A stretch of 64,000 nucleotides of DNA from Paramecium pentaurelia (Eukaryota; Ciliophora; Oligohymenophorea; Peniculida; Parameciidae): positions 409,719 through 473,718 of the forward strand of contig CAJJDO010000012.1 in assembly GCA_905183005.1 (NCBI GenBank), read 5' to 3'. Positions within the stretch are counted from its first letter, which is position 1, and each line of letters begins with the position of its first letter. This document shows, in pieces, positions 36,013 through 49,031 of this stretch. The notes below the pieces were generated by a model. It had not been told where the DNA came from. It did not search any database and was given only the letters and a program-made list of their open reading frames with translations. Made by a program: the position numbers and the translations under genes.

Positions 36013-39000
36013 ATGGATTCAACTTTAAGTAAAATAAATAATATGGCTGAAAAAGCAATGTTGGAATTATAGAAGTAGCCACTTATAACATGGAATCCTA
36101 GTTGCTTAAATACTTTTAAATATGTATTAAATTGCTCTAACAGATATTAGATAAATTAAAATCATGTGTTGAAGAAGTGAGTTTTAATTTGATGAGTAAG
36201 GATCTCAACTCTGAAGCATCATTATTATAAAAATTATCAACAAATTATTCTATTGTTTTTGATAAGGTGCTTGAGATTAATTCAAGAAAAATAGTGAATG
36301 CTCCTGAATTACCTATTGAATATTGTTAAAGATAACCTAATTCTACAAGAACTGTTTTAGGTGGAACAGAAGTGTAGAATTTTAGTAATTCATTGTTAAT
36401 ATAATTTAGAGATATATTCTTAGAAACAGTCAGATTTTATAGAAGCTGAATAAACATTTAAGATGAATAAACAAAAGGTTTTTAGAAAAATGGAAAATAA
36501 AAGTACAAGTACTAGTGATGATGCCATGATTAAATTGTTTTAAGGGAACATATAAAATGAGACAGAAAAAGAGTTGTTGAGAATTCAAGAAGAAAATGAA
36601 GCTAATTTGATTGATTTAAGAAAATAATTAAAGTTAAAAGGAATGTGGTCAGAAATTACTAGTAGTCATGCTACTTAAAAATTGAATGATCTTAATAGAC
36701 ATATGGAGAGAGAAACTTTTAAAAATGATTTATACATAACTGATTAAATTAAATAAGCCAATGAAATTAAAGATGATGAAGAATTTGATATAAAAAAAGA
36801 AGTTAAAGATAAGATATTGTTAGTTTAAAGAAAAACAGCAGAAAGAATAATGAGAGCAGCAGAAAGAAAAATTAGACTTGAATATGATTCATTTGTAATG
36901 AAAAAAACAGCAGGTATTTTAGTAAAAAAGAGTAAAACGTAAAATTTTTAAAGAATTGAAGAATTAGAGAGATTAATAAAAGATAAGAATGAATAAATAG
37001 TTGAAAAGGAAGCAAAAATTAATTAATTATTTTAAAAATTTGAAGAATAAGAAAAGAAATTTGCAAGTTTATTAAAATAGATTGATAATTATAAAGTAAC
37101 TTAAAAGATAGAAGTATGTAATACAATAGTATCTAAAAATGGAAAGAAATCAGATGTTGAAGTATAGGTTTCTATGATGGATCCAAGAGTAGAATTATTT
37201 GAATTGAGATTATAAGAAATGATGGAGGAAAATGATGAAATGAAAGATGAATTAAAATTATTACATGAAAAAGCTTTAGAAGATAAGATGTAAAGTTTAA
37301 ATGGACCAAAATAAATAGAAGAAGTCTTATTATTATTATTATAAAGTGATTTATCACCTGATAATAAAATAATATCACTTAATACTTTATTATAATATAT
37401 AAAAGATAATTCAGCTGAAGATATTGCAAGATTGGCACCAAATGAATTATATCGTATAGTGAGATCAAAATTAAAATTTAATTGTGAATCTCCTTTAGAG
37501 AAACTTGATGAATTATCTGGAGATGAAGATGATAGTTATGAATAATAATCAATTACAAAGAAAAGAGGAAGAAATAAAAAGAAAAGAATAAGTCATATTG
37601 AAAAACCATTTGATGCTTAGATACAAGAATAAATAGATCTTGATAAAATTGCTACATAAAGAAGATTAGCTTAATCAGAAACAGATGATGAATCTAGTAA
37701 AATATAGAAAAAATAAATAATTTAATTAAATCAGATAGATGATATAACTAAAAAAACTAATGTTAATAAATTAATTGAATAAGTTAGTAGTCCTAAATCT
37801 ACAAATAGATCTAATATAACATTTAGATAGAAGTAGGGATATTTAAAAACTAATAGAAATAATAGTGCTATAAATAATGATAGTTCAAAAAAGGATTAAA
37901 ATTCTTCATCTGGATAATTTGGAATTTAAAATAGTAGATAAACACTTACTTAATTGGAAACAAAAAGTAATAAATAATCTTTTACTAATTTCTCTGCTAA
38001 AGAATTGACTAATTAAAAAGGAGAAAAACAACATAAAAAACCATCTATTATGGATTAAAGTGATATTTAATGTGATTTTTATAAGTAAAATAAAACTAAA
38101 GATATTGGTATATAAGTATCATTTAAATAAGAGACTTAGATACCTATTTAATAATAATAATAAAAACCTATTTAATTACCTATTTAATAACCATAATAAT
38201 AAGAATAAAAGGAAAAAATAGAAGAATAAACAAAAAAACTTAATGAATCATAAATTTATAGAGCAAAAGCAGAATCTATTTCACAAAAGATTACTTAAAC
38301 AGATGATTTCTTTTTATGGAATCTTTTTTAGAAAATGGCAGGTGATCTTAATTTTACAGAAGATTAATTAAAAAAATTAGAAACTGTATTTTTAAATGAA
38401 TAATAATTTATTCATTTTTATGAAAAAACATAATCTTAAAAATAGATATCTAGAAATTCTACATTATAAGTTGATACTTTAGGAGATTATAAAAGAGATA
38501 GTTTAAAGAATCTTGATAAAAGTATAGGAATTAGAAATTCTATTAAACTTAGAACAAGTAGTTAATAGAATATTTATACAAATAATGAAATATTAGATAA
38601 TTTTGCTTATTAAAAAAATGAAATAGGAGAAGATGATTAATAAAAAAATTAAAATACATAACCAACTTCATGGCATTCACCAGTTGTAAGTAGACAATAA
38701 AGTTAAATAGTATTTTCAGGTATTTAAAATTTAAATAATAATTTTGGATAAATAAATTAACCTTGGAGTCCAAATGGAATAGGAAATGGATTAAGATCAA
38801 ATAGTCCTATGAATCCAAATTCAAGTTAAGGTATGAGAAGTGTTAGTCAACTTATAAATACTGGAGATAATGTTCATATAATTACTTATGGTACTGTATC
38901 TCCATCTGATTAAATTAATAAAAATAAACATCGAACAACATCTTCAAGTTAGAAACTTTTAGATGATATGTTGAAATCTAAAACTTAAATTCTAAAATCA

Positions 39001-39474
39001 CCAGAATAATAATAAAGAGAATAAAAAGAATAGCAATTATTCTTTTCTGTATTTGGTGATGAACTATAAAATGATGAAGAATTTGATTTAGAAGTAATTA
39101 GATAAAATATGGGAAAGCCATTGGAAGTAATTTAGGATCATATGAAAGAAGAATCTATAAAAAAGATATTTACATAATTGGCTTAAAAGGAAAAAAATGA
39201 ATGGAAAGATAAAGTATTTTTAATTATATCAAATTATTGTAATAAGAGTGTTCAAACTATCACTTATTTTGATTTCAAAAAATATTATGAAAATTATATG
39301 AGAGTAATAATATCTAATTATATATTTAAGGTACATAAAAGATGTGGTGATGAATGCATACACATTAAAAGGTTTTTAGCTAGAATTGGATTTGGATTTA
39401 TTAGTAAAAGAAAAATCTTAAATATGTCTAAATAAAGTGTATCTCCATTTGAATAATTACCTAAACTTAAATGA
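36013..39474 (+). CDS. Giant Q/N-rich coiled-coil protein, 1138 residues
   Basis: Two introns (20 nt ending CAG; 25 nt GTA...TAG) near the 5' end give a frame that stays open for 3.4 kb to TGA 39472-39474; the length fits. Residues 140-470 are strongly Glu/Lys/Leu coiled coil. The middle is low-complexity Gln/Asn/Ser with PIQ repeats and Gln runs. The last 150 residues look globular, with Cys, His and aromatic residues (YFDFKKYYENYM, RCGDECIHI). No known domain was recognised. A scaffold or cytoskeletal role is only inference. Confidence 0.8.
38142..38220 (+). repeat. TAA/TAG-coded Gln-rich repeat (PIQ units)
   Basis: Three CCT ATT TAA units interrupted by TAA runs within the giant coiled-coil gene, giving PIQ-type repeats and short Gln tracts. 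Confidence 0.75.
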
Positions 39475-39517
39475 ATATTAATAAAATTAATTTTAATATA
39501 TTTAGTTATATATATCA

Positions 39518-40084
39518 ATGGGAAGGAAAAATAGAGACTTATCTTATTTAAAACCTTTTTGTTTTTACTGTGATAAAACATTTAAAAATGAAGTTTACTT
39601 GCATTAACATTAAAAAGCAAAGCATTTTACTTGTTAAAGATGTTTTAAGAAGTTTTCATCTTGTGATTCATTAAAAAATCATGTAGAATCTGCTCATCAT
39701 GAGGTTTTAACTAAGTATTTATTTATTAATCTTATTTTTAGAATTCCAAATGCCACTGGTGATAGAAGTGATATTAAAAATAAGATTTTTGGAATGTAAG
39801 GAGTGCCAAGAGTAGAAATTGAAAAGAGAATAAGAAAAGGAGCTGAAGAATATTGGACCAAAATACTAAGTGCTTAATATTAATAAAGAAGAAAAGAGAA
39901 TAAATAAAGAATGAAATAAAATAGGGAAATAAGCAAAAAAGAAAATTAATAAGATGTTAAAATAGATGTAAGATATATATTAAATAAATAGAATGAAAAA
40001 GAAGAAATTGAATAACATGAATATAATCCAGAAGCAAAACCGATTAGTTTTGATCTAGATTATGAGTTATTGCAAAAACAATGA
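39518..40084 (+). CDS. BUGZ: BuGZ/ZNF207-like two-zinc-finger protein
   Basis: 179 residues after a 27-nt intron (39715-39741). It starts MGRKNRDLSYLKPFCFYC. Two C2H2 fingers lie in the first 65 residues (CFYCDKTF...HQHQKAKHF, then CQRCFKKF...HVESAH), followed by the diagnostic IPNATGDRSDI and IFGMQGVP segment. Human BuGZ binds Bub3 and tubulin and promotes kinetochore attachment and spindle assembly. The long Pro-rich disordered tail of the animal protein is absent; here the tail is short, charged and Gln-rich. Confidence 0.9.
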
Positions 40085-40624
40085 TGTATTATATACCTCA
40101 TCCAGCAATATAATACTAAAATATATATTTAAGAATTAAAATTAAAAACCAATTAAAGCATCTTAAGATTCTTCTAATCATTTTTTTATATTTTAATAAA
40201 CACTTTCTAAATTACCGATTAATTTATTAATTAAATCTTTATTTTTATATTTTAATAATACTAAATAACGTAGAATTAATTATTTATATGTAGAATTCTA
40301 TATTTTTAACCTAAAAATAATATATAATTTTAAACACTTCTAAAATCTATATAAATTATGAATTCTACATCTAAATAAAATTGTATTTTTTACTTGTATT
40401 ATATTTATTTTGATAATTTTTAGGAATTTTTAATAATTACAATTTGATTGAAAATTTAAGATTTAATATTTCATATTAATACTATCTCTTTTTTCTGATA
40501 ATTCAATCATATTTTGTTTAAGATTCATTATTTAAAAATATTATATTTGAATTGAATTATTTAATTAAATATTATTAAAATATAACACTATATTATTTAT
40601 TTATAATGACACAAAACATTTTAT
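40085..40624. other. AT-rich region between convergent genes
   Basis: About 540 bases with no convincing gene. It contains an 11-bp perfect inverted repeat, listed separately. Confidence 0.5.
40288..40370. repeat. 11-bp inverted repeat with 61-bp spacer
   Basis: ATGTAGAATTC at 40288-40298 is matched by GAATTCTACAT at 40360-40370. It lies in the 3' region between two convergent genes. It could be chance in sequence this AT-rich. Confidence 0.4.
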
Positions 40625-41827
40625 TCAAAAGTTTAATATCTCTTTATTATTCAAGATACTTATCTCAGCATAATGTAAATAGATATAAAATTTCATATCA
40701 TTCATGTTTACTTTGGTTAATTTGGCTTCAATGTTTCTCTAAATATTCAAATCAATACATCGTTTTTCTAAAATTCAACAGTTTTCTAATGTTTATTCAC
40801 ATAACAAATAATTGTATCAGATGTTCCAAATTTAATATTAGTTTATTTATTATGTTCTGAGAAATTCCAACTAGTGTAAACTTCTATATATAATTTATGT
40901 TATTTTTATACTTCCTCTAGAATCTAAATTAGCAAAGCTACATTTCTAAGTATTTGTAGCAACACCTATACAAACTAATCCTTAACATCTTTAGATTTTA
41001 AATGATAATTTAATATAATTATTGATTATATCATTTAAAGGAGGATATAATAATGCAATACAGCCATTTTTAGATTTTAAAGTATAATCATTAATAATAT
41101 TAGCTTCTCCTTAAATATGATTAAAATCTAATCTAAATAAAATTTTATTGAAATCTAATTATTGTATTAATTTAGAGTTATTATCAATAGAGAAATCTGA
41201 TTGTGCTCTTGAAATTTTACTTAATTCAATTTTAGATGTATTATTAGATCTAGAATTACTAATAATTTCAGAATTTCTTTTAACTAATCTTGTTTTTGTT
41301 TAATCTCTTTATATATTTTTTACATTCTATTATTATTATTTTGGATATTAATATTTAATCTATCCTGTAAATTATTTAGTTCTTTTTTCAAATTCAGCTA
41401 AAAATTCATTGAAATAAGATATGATTTAATGTCTTTTAGATATTTATTCTTAAGTATTTCTTAATGCATTTCCAAGTTCATTAATTGTTTATTAGTTAAC
41501 TTATTTATATTCAGATGATAGAAATCGAGATTAAAATGAAAAAGTTGATTACTGAATTGTTAATCCTATAAAATTTAGCAAATCAATGATTTCCTTTTTA
41601 AATATCATATATGATTATTTAATATCCATAACTGAATCTAAATTCTTAGTTTTTTCTTCTATTTCTTAAAAAGTATAACAAAATTATTAATGATCTGAAT
41701 GAAAGTCTTTTTGACATGCTAAACATAGAGCTGGTTGATGTTCACAATTTGCATATAGACAAACTGCTGAAATATAATACTATTAATTTGAATGAAAAGG
41801 ACAAGTTATATTTGAAGGTAAAGGCAT
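40625..41827 (-). CDS. B-box/TRIM-like protein with SPRY-like C-terminal domain
   Basis: The N-terminus has a Cys/His zinc cluster (ITCPFH, then CLYANC, CLACQKDFHSDH) of B-box type, starting almost at the first residue. A coiled-coil stretch of about 200 residues follows, then a C-terminal beta-rich domain (GCIALLYP, GLVCIGVATN, IKFGTSDTIICYV) as in ciliate TRIM-like proteins. A 20-nt intron near 40700 restores the last exon. The C-terminal exons make the standard-code ORF on the other strand at 40606-40860 a shadow. Its start lies 18 nt from that of the divergent protease gene. Confidence 0.72.
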
Positions 41828-41845
41828 TATAAATAATTAATATAA

Positions 41846-43021
41846 ATGAAAATAATTTAGTTATTGGGATTAGTGTCATATGTATTAGGTTTAACCTACT
41901 CAAGTGCAAGTTTAAGTGATAAATTACATGAAAATGGATCAGTTTATGGATGGAGAGAAGAAGAATAAAAATAATTTAAGAATTGGGTCTAGGAAAATCA
42001 AAAAGAATATAACAATGAATTCGAAATGATTTATAGAATGGAAGTATTTGTGAAGAACTATAGAGCTATGAAAGTATATAAATGGTTAAACATACTTTTA
42101 GCATCATAATGAACAATTACCAAAAGATGTATGGGGATTAAATGTCTTTTCTGATGAGACATCTGAAGAGTTAATGGATAAACTATTTATGAAGAAAGAC
42201 TTTGAAGAACATTATGAGACATTCAATGAAGATGATATCAATGCAATTAAAAGAGATACATTATCACATAATTCGTTTTTATAAGCTGATAAAACTGTTG
42301 TTGTAGTTAAAAAGGTAGTCAAAAAAGCATCTGCACCTGCTAAAGCTACTCCAAAGAATCCACCAAGTTTAGATTGGTTAAAATAAGTAATTACTAATAT
42401 ATTAATACTTAGGTTACAGAAGTTTAATAATAAGGAAGATGTGGTAGTTGTTGGGCATTTGCAGTCTAAGATGTTGTAATCAGTAGATTAGCTATTGCTA
42501 ATAAAAATAAGCTTGATTAATTATCAAAGACTCATTTAATTGATTGTGCTGATGGAAATACTGCAGGATGTGATGGAGGATCTGTTAGTGATGCATTTGA
42601 TTTTATCAATCAATATGGAACTGTTTATGAAAAAGATTATAGAGAATATGATTAGAAAGAAGATGAATGTTCAAAACCAAAAGGATCGATTGGATATAAG
42701 CAATTCAAATCTGTTTAAGGATTAACCAAATTCACTAATAATGATATTGAAACTGCTATGTAAACAGGTCCAGTTACAGCTCTCATGTATGCAGATGAAT
42801 CCTGGCTCAGATATACATCTGGTATTATTAATACATGTGGATATCCAAAAGTTTCTAATTACTAACATGTTGTTTCATTTATAGCATATGATACTTAAAC
42901 TTGGTTTGCAAAAAATTCTTGGGGAGCAAAATGGGGAATGAATGGTTACTTTTAAGTATAAAAGAATGGAGATGCTAATTGTATTGATAAAATAAAAAAG
43001 ATTACATATCCAGTTATATGA
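41846..43021 (+). CDS. Papain-family (C1A) cysteine protease precursor
   Basis: A secreted or lysosomal protease of 373 residues with introns of 28 and 26 nt (length fits). Signal peptide at residues 1-18, then an I29-type inhibitory propeptide (EFEMIYRMEVF, NVFSDETSEEL), a linker with a KATPKNPP stretch, then the mature domain. Active-site elements are QGRCGSCWAF (oxyanion Gln and catalytic Cys), CDGG, YQHVVSFIAYD (catalytic His) and FAKNSWGAKWG (catalytic Asn). All three catalytic residues are present, so it should be active. Paramecium has many such proteases for food vacuoles and secretory granules. Confidence 0.93.
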
Positions 43022-43142
43022 GAATGATAAAAAATGATTTAAGTATATGAAATGTATATCGAAATTATAAATACACATTTTTTTGCTATTATACTATTTA
43101 ATATTTTCATTGTTTTCATCTATATAAAATTATAAACCTTTT

Positions 43143-43732
43143 TCATTTTACTATTATAATGTTTAAATATTTACATAAGTCTTCATGTTTGCAAATTTAA
43201 TTTGGTTTATAATACCATCTAATATTGAAGTTGAAAACAAATCTTTATTATTATGATGAAACTTTTAGCTTTTTTTAAATGAATTATCTCTTAATATTGT
43301 TGAAATTACAAATCAATACTTTCTTTCTGATTCTTTAAATTTATTCAATTTATTCAATTTATAAATTTAATAAAATCAATAGTTCCAAGAGAGTATTTTC
43401 ATATGTTACGGTGGATTTAAAATATTTCAATTTCTTTAATAATAATAAATCTTTTTGCTTTTAATGACCAAAAAATAACAACATTAGAAAATATTTTAGG
43501 ATTTTAATGCTTTTGAATGAAATACTATTCTAATAATTCATTCTTACTATTAATAATATTTTACTTAAACACTAAGAACCTCTTTTTATAATTTTAGATT
43601 TCCCATTAATTTAAAAGAAATTTGACTTACATTATTAATCAATCCAATCTTCATAAATTAATTTAGAGTAGAGTTTGCATAGAAAAAATGAATGTATTGA
43701 TAATTAATATTATTGTAAAACATTTTTAGCAT
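43143..43732 (-). CDS. Hypothetical protein, 187 residues
   Basis: ATG 43732, one 26-nt intron ending TAG near 43550, TGA at 43143; length minus intron is divisible by three. Rich in Leu, Lys, Ile, Asn and Phe with no recognisable domain. A downstream ATG at 43541 is an alternative start. The need for an intron and the even composition support a gene, weakly. Confidence 0.45.
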
Positions 43733-43805
43733 ATTCTTCTTTATTTTTTCATTATTTACTTATTTTATATCAAATAATTACAATTATTTAGTAATTTTAT
43801 AAAAA

Positions 43806-44735
43806 ATGGAAGAAAGACAATCTTCAGTAAAAGGTTTAAGGGATTACTTTTAAGGGATTGCTGAAAATCTAAAATAATAGAATGATAATTATTTAATAAT
43901 CAAATAGAACAGTACGAGTGTTCCCCCATAGAGAAATAGTATAAATAGAGATTCTATTAAAATGAATGTTCAAAAAATGGAATCATTTAAAGGAAACAAA
44001 GGAGATGATGAAAATTATTTAAAGATAATAAATTAATTAAAAGAGAAGATCAAATATTATGAGCAAAGTTAAGATAATAATGAGTATTAAAAGCTTTAAG
44101 AGCGTTTTAATGATTAAAAAATGCAATTGTAACTCTTATAATAAATGAATGATCAATTAAATGAAGAAATTATAATAGCTAATAATACTATTGCAAATTT
44201 AGAGAATCAAATACAAAAATAAGAACACTAAACTCATAATTTAAATAATACACAAAAAAATCTTACTTAAAAATTGAAAATTGAATAGATTGATAAAGAA
44301 ATATAAGTTGATTTAATATCTCCTCTTATAGAATAGAATAAACTATTATTAGAGCGTTTGCATGAAAATCCTGAACCAAAAGGCAAAGAATTAATAATAA
44401 TTAATTCAAGTTAAGCTATTGAATTAAGAAGATAAATGGAAACGTTAAAATAAGAAGTAACTATTTAATAATTATATTAGCTTTGTGAAAGGTTAAATCA
44501 ATATAACAATCTGATTCAAAATAAATAATTATCAGAAATAAAAAAAAGTATAAAAATAGATATTAATCAATTTCATGATACTTATATTTAAATGTTTAGA
44601 AATATAAACAGGCCAATCTAAAATGTTGAGCAAGTAAGTAAAATCTTAAGTCCAATATATTAAGATGAACTGAATGAATTCCTTGGATAATTAAGTGATT
44701 TTTTAGATAAATTTAGGTTAGTTTCTATATTATGA
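43806..44735 (+). CDS. Coiled-coil protein, 309 residues
   Basis: Single exon, ATG 43806 to TGA 44733-44735. After a Ser/Pro-containing N-terminus of about 60 residues, most of the protein is Gln/Glu/Leu/Asn heptads typical of a long coiled coil, with a break near residue 180 (a PEPKGKE segment). No other domain. Possibly cytoskeletal or basal-body associated; that is inference. Confidence 0.7.
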
Positions 44736-45513
44736 TAAATTATATTTTATAAGCGTTCTTTTTAATGCTAATATAAATATAGAAGAAATATCAAAACAAA
44801 GTTTTTTATAAGAAAACTAAAATAATTAATAATTACATATATTGTTAAATTCTTAATTTCATTAAAATTCTTATTTTTATACAAAAATGTAATCTTTGTC
44901 TAATACAAGTTGGTTATTAAAAGTTAAGCTCTAATATTACAAAAACATAACTAAAATAAGTAATTTCTAAAAGAAAGCCTTTATTTGTGAAGAATTTGAT
45001 AGATAAAATATAAAAATTATAAGATATTAATGAGCAACCTTATTGATTATGGAGTAATTGTTTTATTAGATTAAGAGGCTAATATTTTAACTTTAAATAT
45101 TATTTTATGAATGCTAGAAATCAGTTATTTTCATTTTGATTTTTAGATATAAATAATTTTGAGAAATTCTATAAGTAATAAATAATTTTACATAATCTAA
45201 AGTATTCAATCACTTAATAGTTAAAAATTTATCTTTAATAAATAAGTTTATTTATCTAAAGAAATATTGATTACAATAAAAATTGGATTTTTATAAATTA
45301 TTTATGTATAGAATAAATTATAATTTATATAAATGAAATGATAAAAGTTTATATAATTATATTACATTATATAACAGAAAGTATTTTTTTTTGAATTTTA
45401 TTCAAATGTCATATTTGTTTATATAACTTATACTTTTTGAATGATTTTGTGACAAACAGTGATCATAATTGTATATTTCTATATTAAATAAATAATAATA
45501 TATAATAAATTTA
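44736..45513. other. AT-rich intergenic region with one tiny ORF
   Basis: About 780 bases. A 48-codon frame at 44887-45033 (plus strand) has unusually balanced composition but no further support. Nothing else was recognised. Confidence 0.4.
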
Positions 45514-46502
45514 ATGTACAAAGGAAACCCCACAGAAGTAAAAAGCAGCACAGGGTAGAAGATAACAAGACCATATAGTTAATAAAAGTATCTTTTAAGA
45601 TAACTTAGGGAGTATATAGATGTTAAGTCTTCACTTAAATAGTAATCATATTCTTGTGAAAAATCAAACTAATCCACAATATTGAAAAGCAAAGTGTCTA
45701 GTAAATAATAAGTAAAGAACAAAATGAAACCAACATAAACGCGATTTTAATTTTAATAACCTTAGAGTTTATAAACAACTCATCGTTATAATCATTCTCC
45801 ATATGTTAAGCCTCATTAATAATAACAAATATTTGAGTTATAGAAAACAATAATGGCTGATTCTAACCGAATGGGTAATAATGTAAATCAAATGAAGTTT
45901 CACTCTTAATAAAATAAAAACCCATAACATATATAAAGGCATCATAAATCATATTAAACAAATTGTTAAGAAAAATAAACCTAAAGTTTAAATGGTAGTT
46001 TTGAACTTAAAAAAAGAATATTTACAACTAATTAAGATGTTAATACATAATTTAATATGATTGCAAAATCTAATAGAGCATAATCTGTAATTGATGAATA
46101 TAAAACTACTGCTATTGAATTATAATAAACAATGAAAATCCCAGAACCAATCTTACCTTAAAGAGTTATACCTTATGATTCAGAGTAAAAATACTAAATT
46201 TCATAAATAGAACTGAATTCGAAGGATACAGAAAAGGAGAGTTTCTAACTTTCCAATCAGAAGATGAAAGTGAAAGTGAAAATTCATAAAGAAAAGCAGG
46301 AATTGAACATTTTTTAAAAAACTTAACAGATAAAGAAATTTTGTTATTAGAAAAATATATATATCTAAGAAAATATGATATGATAGCTAGAAATCCAAGA
46401 ACATAGAAAAAGAATGATCAATTTTTTAATAATAATACTTCAAGAACTTCTTAATAATATTAGTAATAATATTCTAAGATAAGTAGATAAACTAAAAAAT
46501 GA
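45514..46502 (+). CDS. Hypothetical Q-rich protein, 320 residues
   Basis: Two exons joined by a 26-nt intron near 46188-46213; length minus intron is a multiple of three. The N-terminal two thirds are basic, Gln/Ser/His-rich and probably disordered. The last 100 residues contain an acidic Ser/Glu patch (SEDESESEN) followed by a helical segment (HFLKNLTDKEILLLEKY). No known domain. Confidence 0.7.
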
Positions 46503-46561
46503 ATTTATAATTATAATATTTATATAAAATTTCTTCTTATTATTTATTACTTTCATATTAA

Positions 46562-47737
46562 TCAATTGGAAAGTTTAGCCGTTAGATCTTCTGATTTTTT
46601 GACAGAATCCACATGATCAAAGACTAAATTGTAAGCCTTTTAGACTACTTCAATTTCCGATTATCTATAATATAAATTATGAAATACCTTTAAGTTTATC
46701 TACTTATATAAGCTTAATGATATTATTCTTATTATTCCTTAGTTAATTACAAAAGTTCTTCAGTGATTGGAATATCAATAAGTAATTGTTCCTTTTAAGC
46801 CAAGACAATTTTCTAAAATAATAATTTTTTATTGTTTCTACCTATTGATTCAACTTGTCATTAAATTATTAATTTAAGTTTTCAAGATCTGTTGACAATC
46901 TCTTTCTTAAAGTTTCAATTTCACTCATAGAAGTATCGAAATTTTAAGAAGCTACTTCTTCAGCTGCAATATCTTCACTCAAACTCTTACTGGCACCATC
47001 CCTAATTTATACAAGTTTCTCTAATATTCTTTAGACAGTGGGAACATCAAATCTGGTAGTTAATTTTATAAGTATAGTGACAGGGTGATTTGGACCAAAT
47101 TATTCATGGCATTCAGCATGTATTTATGTCAAAATAGCTTATCTATCTTATTCTGAAGTTTATTGATCAACTGCTCTACTCAATTTGTCAATGATTAGAG
47201 TTAATGCATTAATAACTTTATTTGCTTATTCAACTCTTCTATTATAAGCTTTGATATCAGCAGCTCTAGCATTCCTGATGAATTGTTCTTATTCATTAAG
47301 AATTGCTAATTGTTTTTCATAGGTTAAGATAGTTTCTCTAAGAATGACCAATAATTCAGCTAAGGTCTAAATTAATACATTAGCATTAGCTAAATCTGTA
47401 TTTAATCTTGAGAGATCATCTTCTAATTCATTAATATTCTAATCAAAAACTGCCATCTATCTTGAATGTGCAACATCATCATCTACTTGATCTTATTTTA
47501 ATGAATCCAATAATTCTTAAATAAGTTTTAAGACTTCATCTACTTATCCTCCTGTTTCTAATTTAATTTATACTAATTCCTTCAATTAATCACTATATGG
47601 GCTTTGGCTAAACTAAAAAGTTTAATACTTGCATATACTTAATGAAAAGACTTCATCAATAATGAGGCTTAAGGAGTCATGGCTGATAAGCAAACTCCTA
47701 TTGTCAATGCCAATATATTAAAACGGATTAAGCTCAT
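46562..47737 (-). CDS. Trichocyst matrix protein
   Basis: 365 residues after introns of 26, 29 and 23 nt. The signal peptide is about residues 1-22 (ILALTIGVCLSAM at its core), followed by an Ala/Gln/Glu/Leu-rich heptad protein almost free of Cys (one CHEQFGPNHP turn in the middle). Such precursors are cleaved into small polypeptides that form the crystalline trichocyst core. It lies directly downstream of another trichocyst matrix protein gene on the same strand, 68 nt away, suggesting a local tandem duplication, although the two proteins differ widely. Confidence 0.85.
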
Positions 47738-47805
47738 TATTATATAAAAAATAATTATTAGAGAGAATGTAAATAATCTATATATTATTAAATTGGATTG
47801 ATATT

Positions 47806-49000
47806 TCATTCATTTTAAACCTATTTTCTAACTGCATCACTTAAAGAATATTAAGATCTCTCATATGAATCAACTTTCTAATATTTTTATAGATTATTAA
47901 TAAATACCCTATCATTAACATAGTCATCAACTCTTTATTTGAATTTATCTTCAGAAGTTCCTACTTAAGTAGAATAAATTCTGTAAACATCAGTAAATAA
48001 ATTAAGTTCTTCTTATAATCTTGCTTTATTTTTATTATATTAAATTTCTTCATTTTTTAAGTCCTATCAATATTTTAATTAAAGTATACTTCAATAGCTC
48101 TTTATTATTATTATTGTAAGGCAACTCCTTTTTCTCTGCAATTAACAGCAGCTAATCTTGCCTAAACTAATTGTTCTTCTAATTTTATGAGATTCTTTTA
48201 TTCAGATGAAAGATCATAATTAATTTATTCATTTTCTATATCTATAGCTCCCTTGAAATCAGCCAAAGTAACACCTGTGGCAATCTCTAGATTTTATACA
48301 TTTTTTATTTGTTCTCTTATATACCTTTCCATATCATTAAGCATTTCAATTAATTATCCTTTAACAGTATTGATATTTCCTTATGAAGAAGGTGTAACTT
48401 AATTCCAATCAATAAACATTGTATCAGCAAATTCATGTGCTAATTCAACCAATTCTGATATTTTGGCTTATTTGTACATTGTTAAAAACTTTTCAACATA
48501 AGCACCATATCTATTTAATTGATTATTGTCTAAATTTTAAAGTGAGTTTCTCAAAAATATTATTAATCTTAAAGTCATATTATCATTTTTGACTCTTTCA
48601 ATATAATTTGAGGAATGTGTACATCTATTTTAAATGGGATATTTTACCTATTGGCATCAAGAGTATGAATTCTGTTTGAATTATCAACAAGTCTCTTTTA
48701 TAAATAAGCAATGTATTTATTTGTTTTATCAATATCTGATTCTCTATCAGAGACAGATTTATCTCGACTTGCGCATAAAAAGTTTTATTCTTAATAAGCT
48801 TTACCTAAATTGAATATTATATTCTCTTTGAGCTAAAATGCTTATTAGAATTGTACATTTTTAGAAACTGTATAATCTGTATTAAGTGCTGTAAGTTCAA
48901 CAGCTGATGCTCCTTTTAAGTCAGCCAATAATTTTTCGACTGTGTCAACTTCATTTTGGCACATTACACCAACAACTAGCAATAACAATAGGGTCTTCAT
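47806..49000 (-). CDS. Trichocyst matrix protein
   Basis: 381 residues after introns of 23 and 26 nt. Cleavable signal peptide (MKTLLLLLVVGVMC), then coiled-coil-rich sequence with regular Glu/Gln/Lys/Leu spacing and isolated Cys (CASRDKSVSDR, CTHSSNY, CREKG). Composition and size match trichocyst matrix protein precursors. The start codon is 31 nt from that of the divergent CCCH gene. Confidence 0.85.
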
Positions 49001-49031
49001 GCCGTTTTTTAATTTTTTTATAATATATTAA

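Noticed and set aside
40606..40860. An 84-codon plus-strand ORF
   Set aside because: It is antisense to the last exons of the B-box gene, whose frame is restored by a canonical intron.
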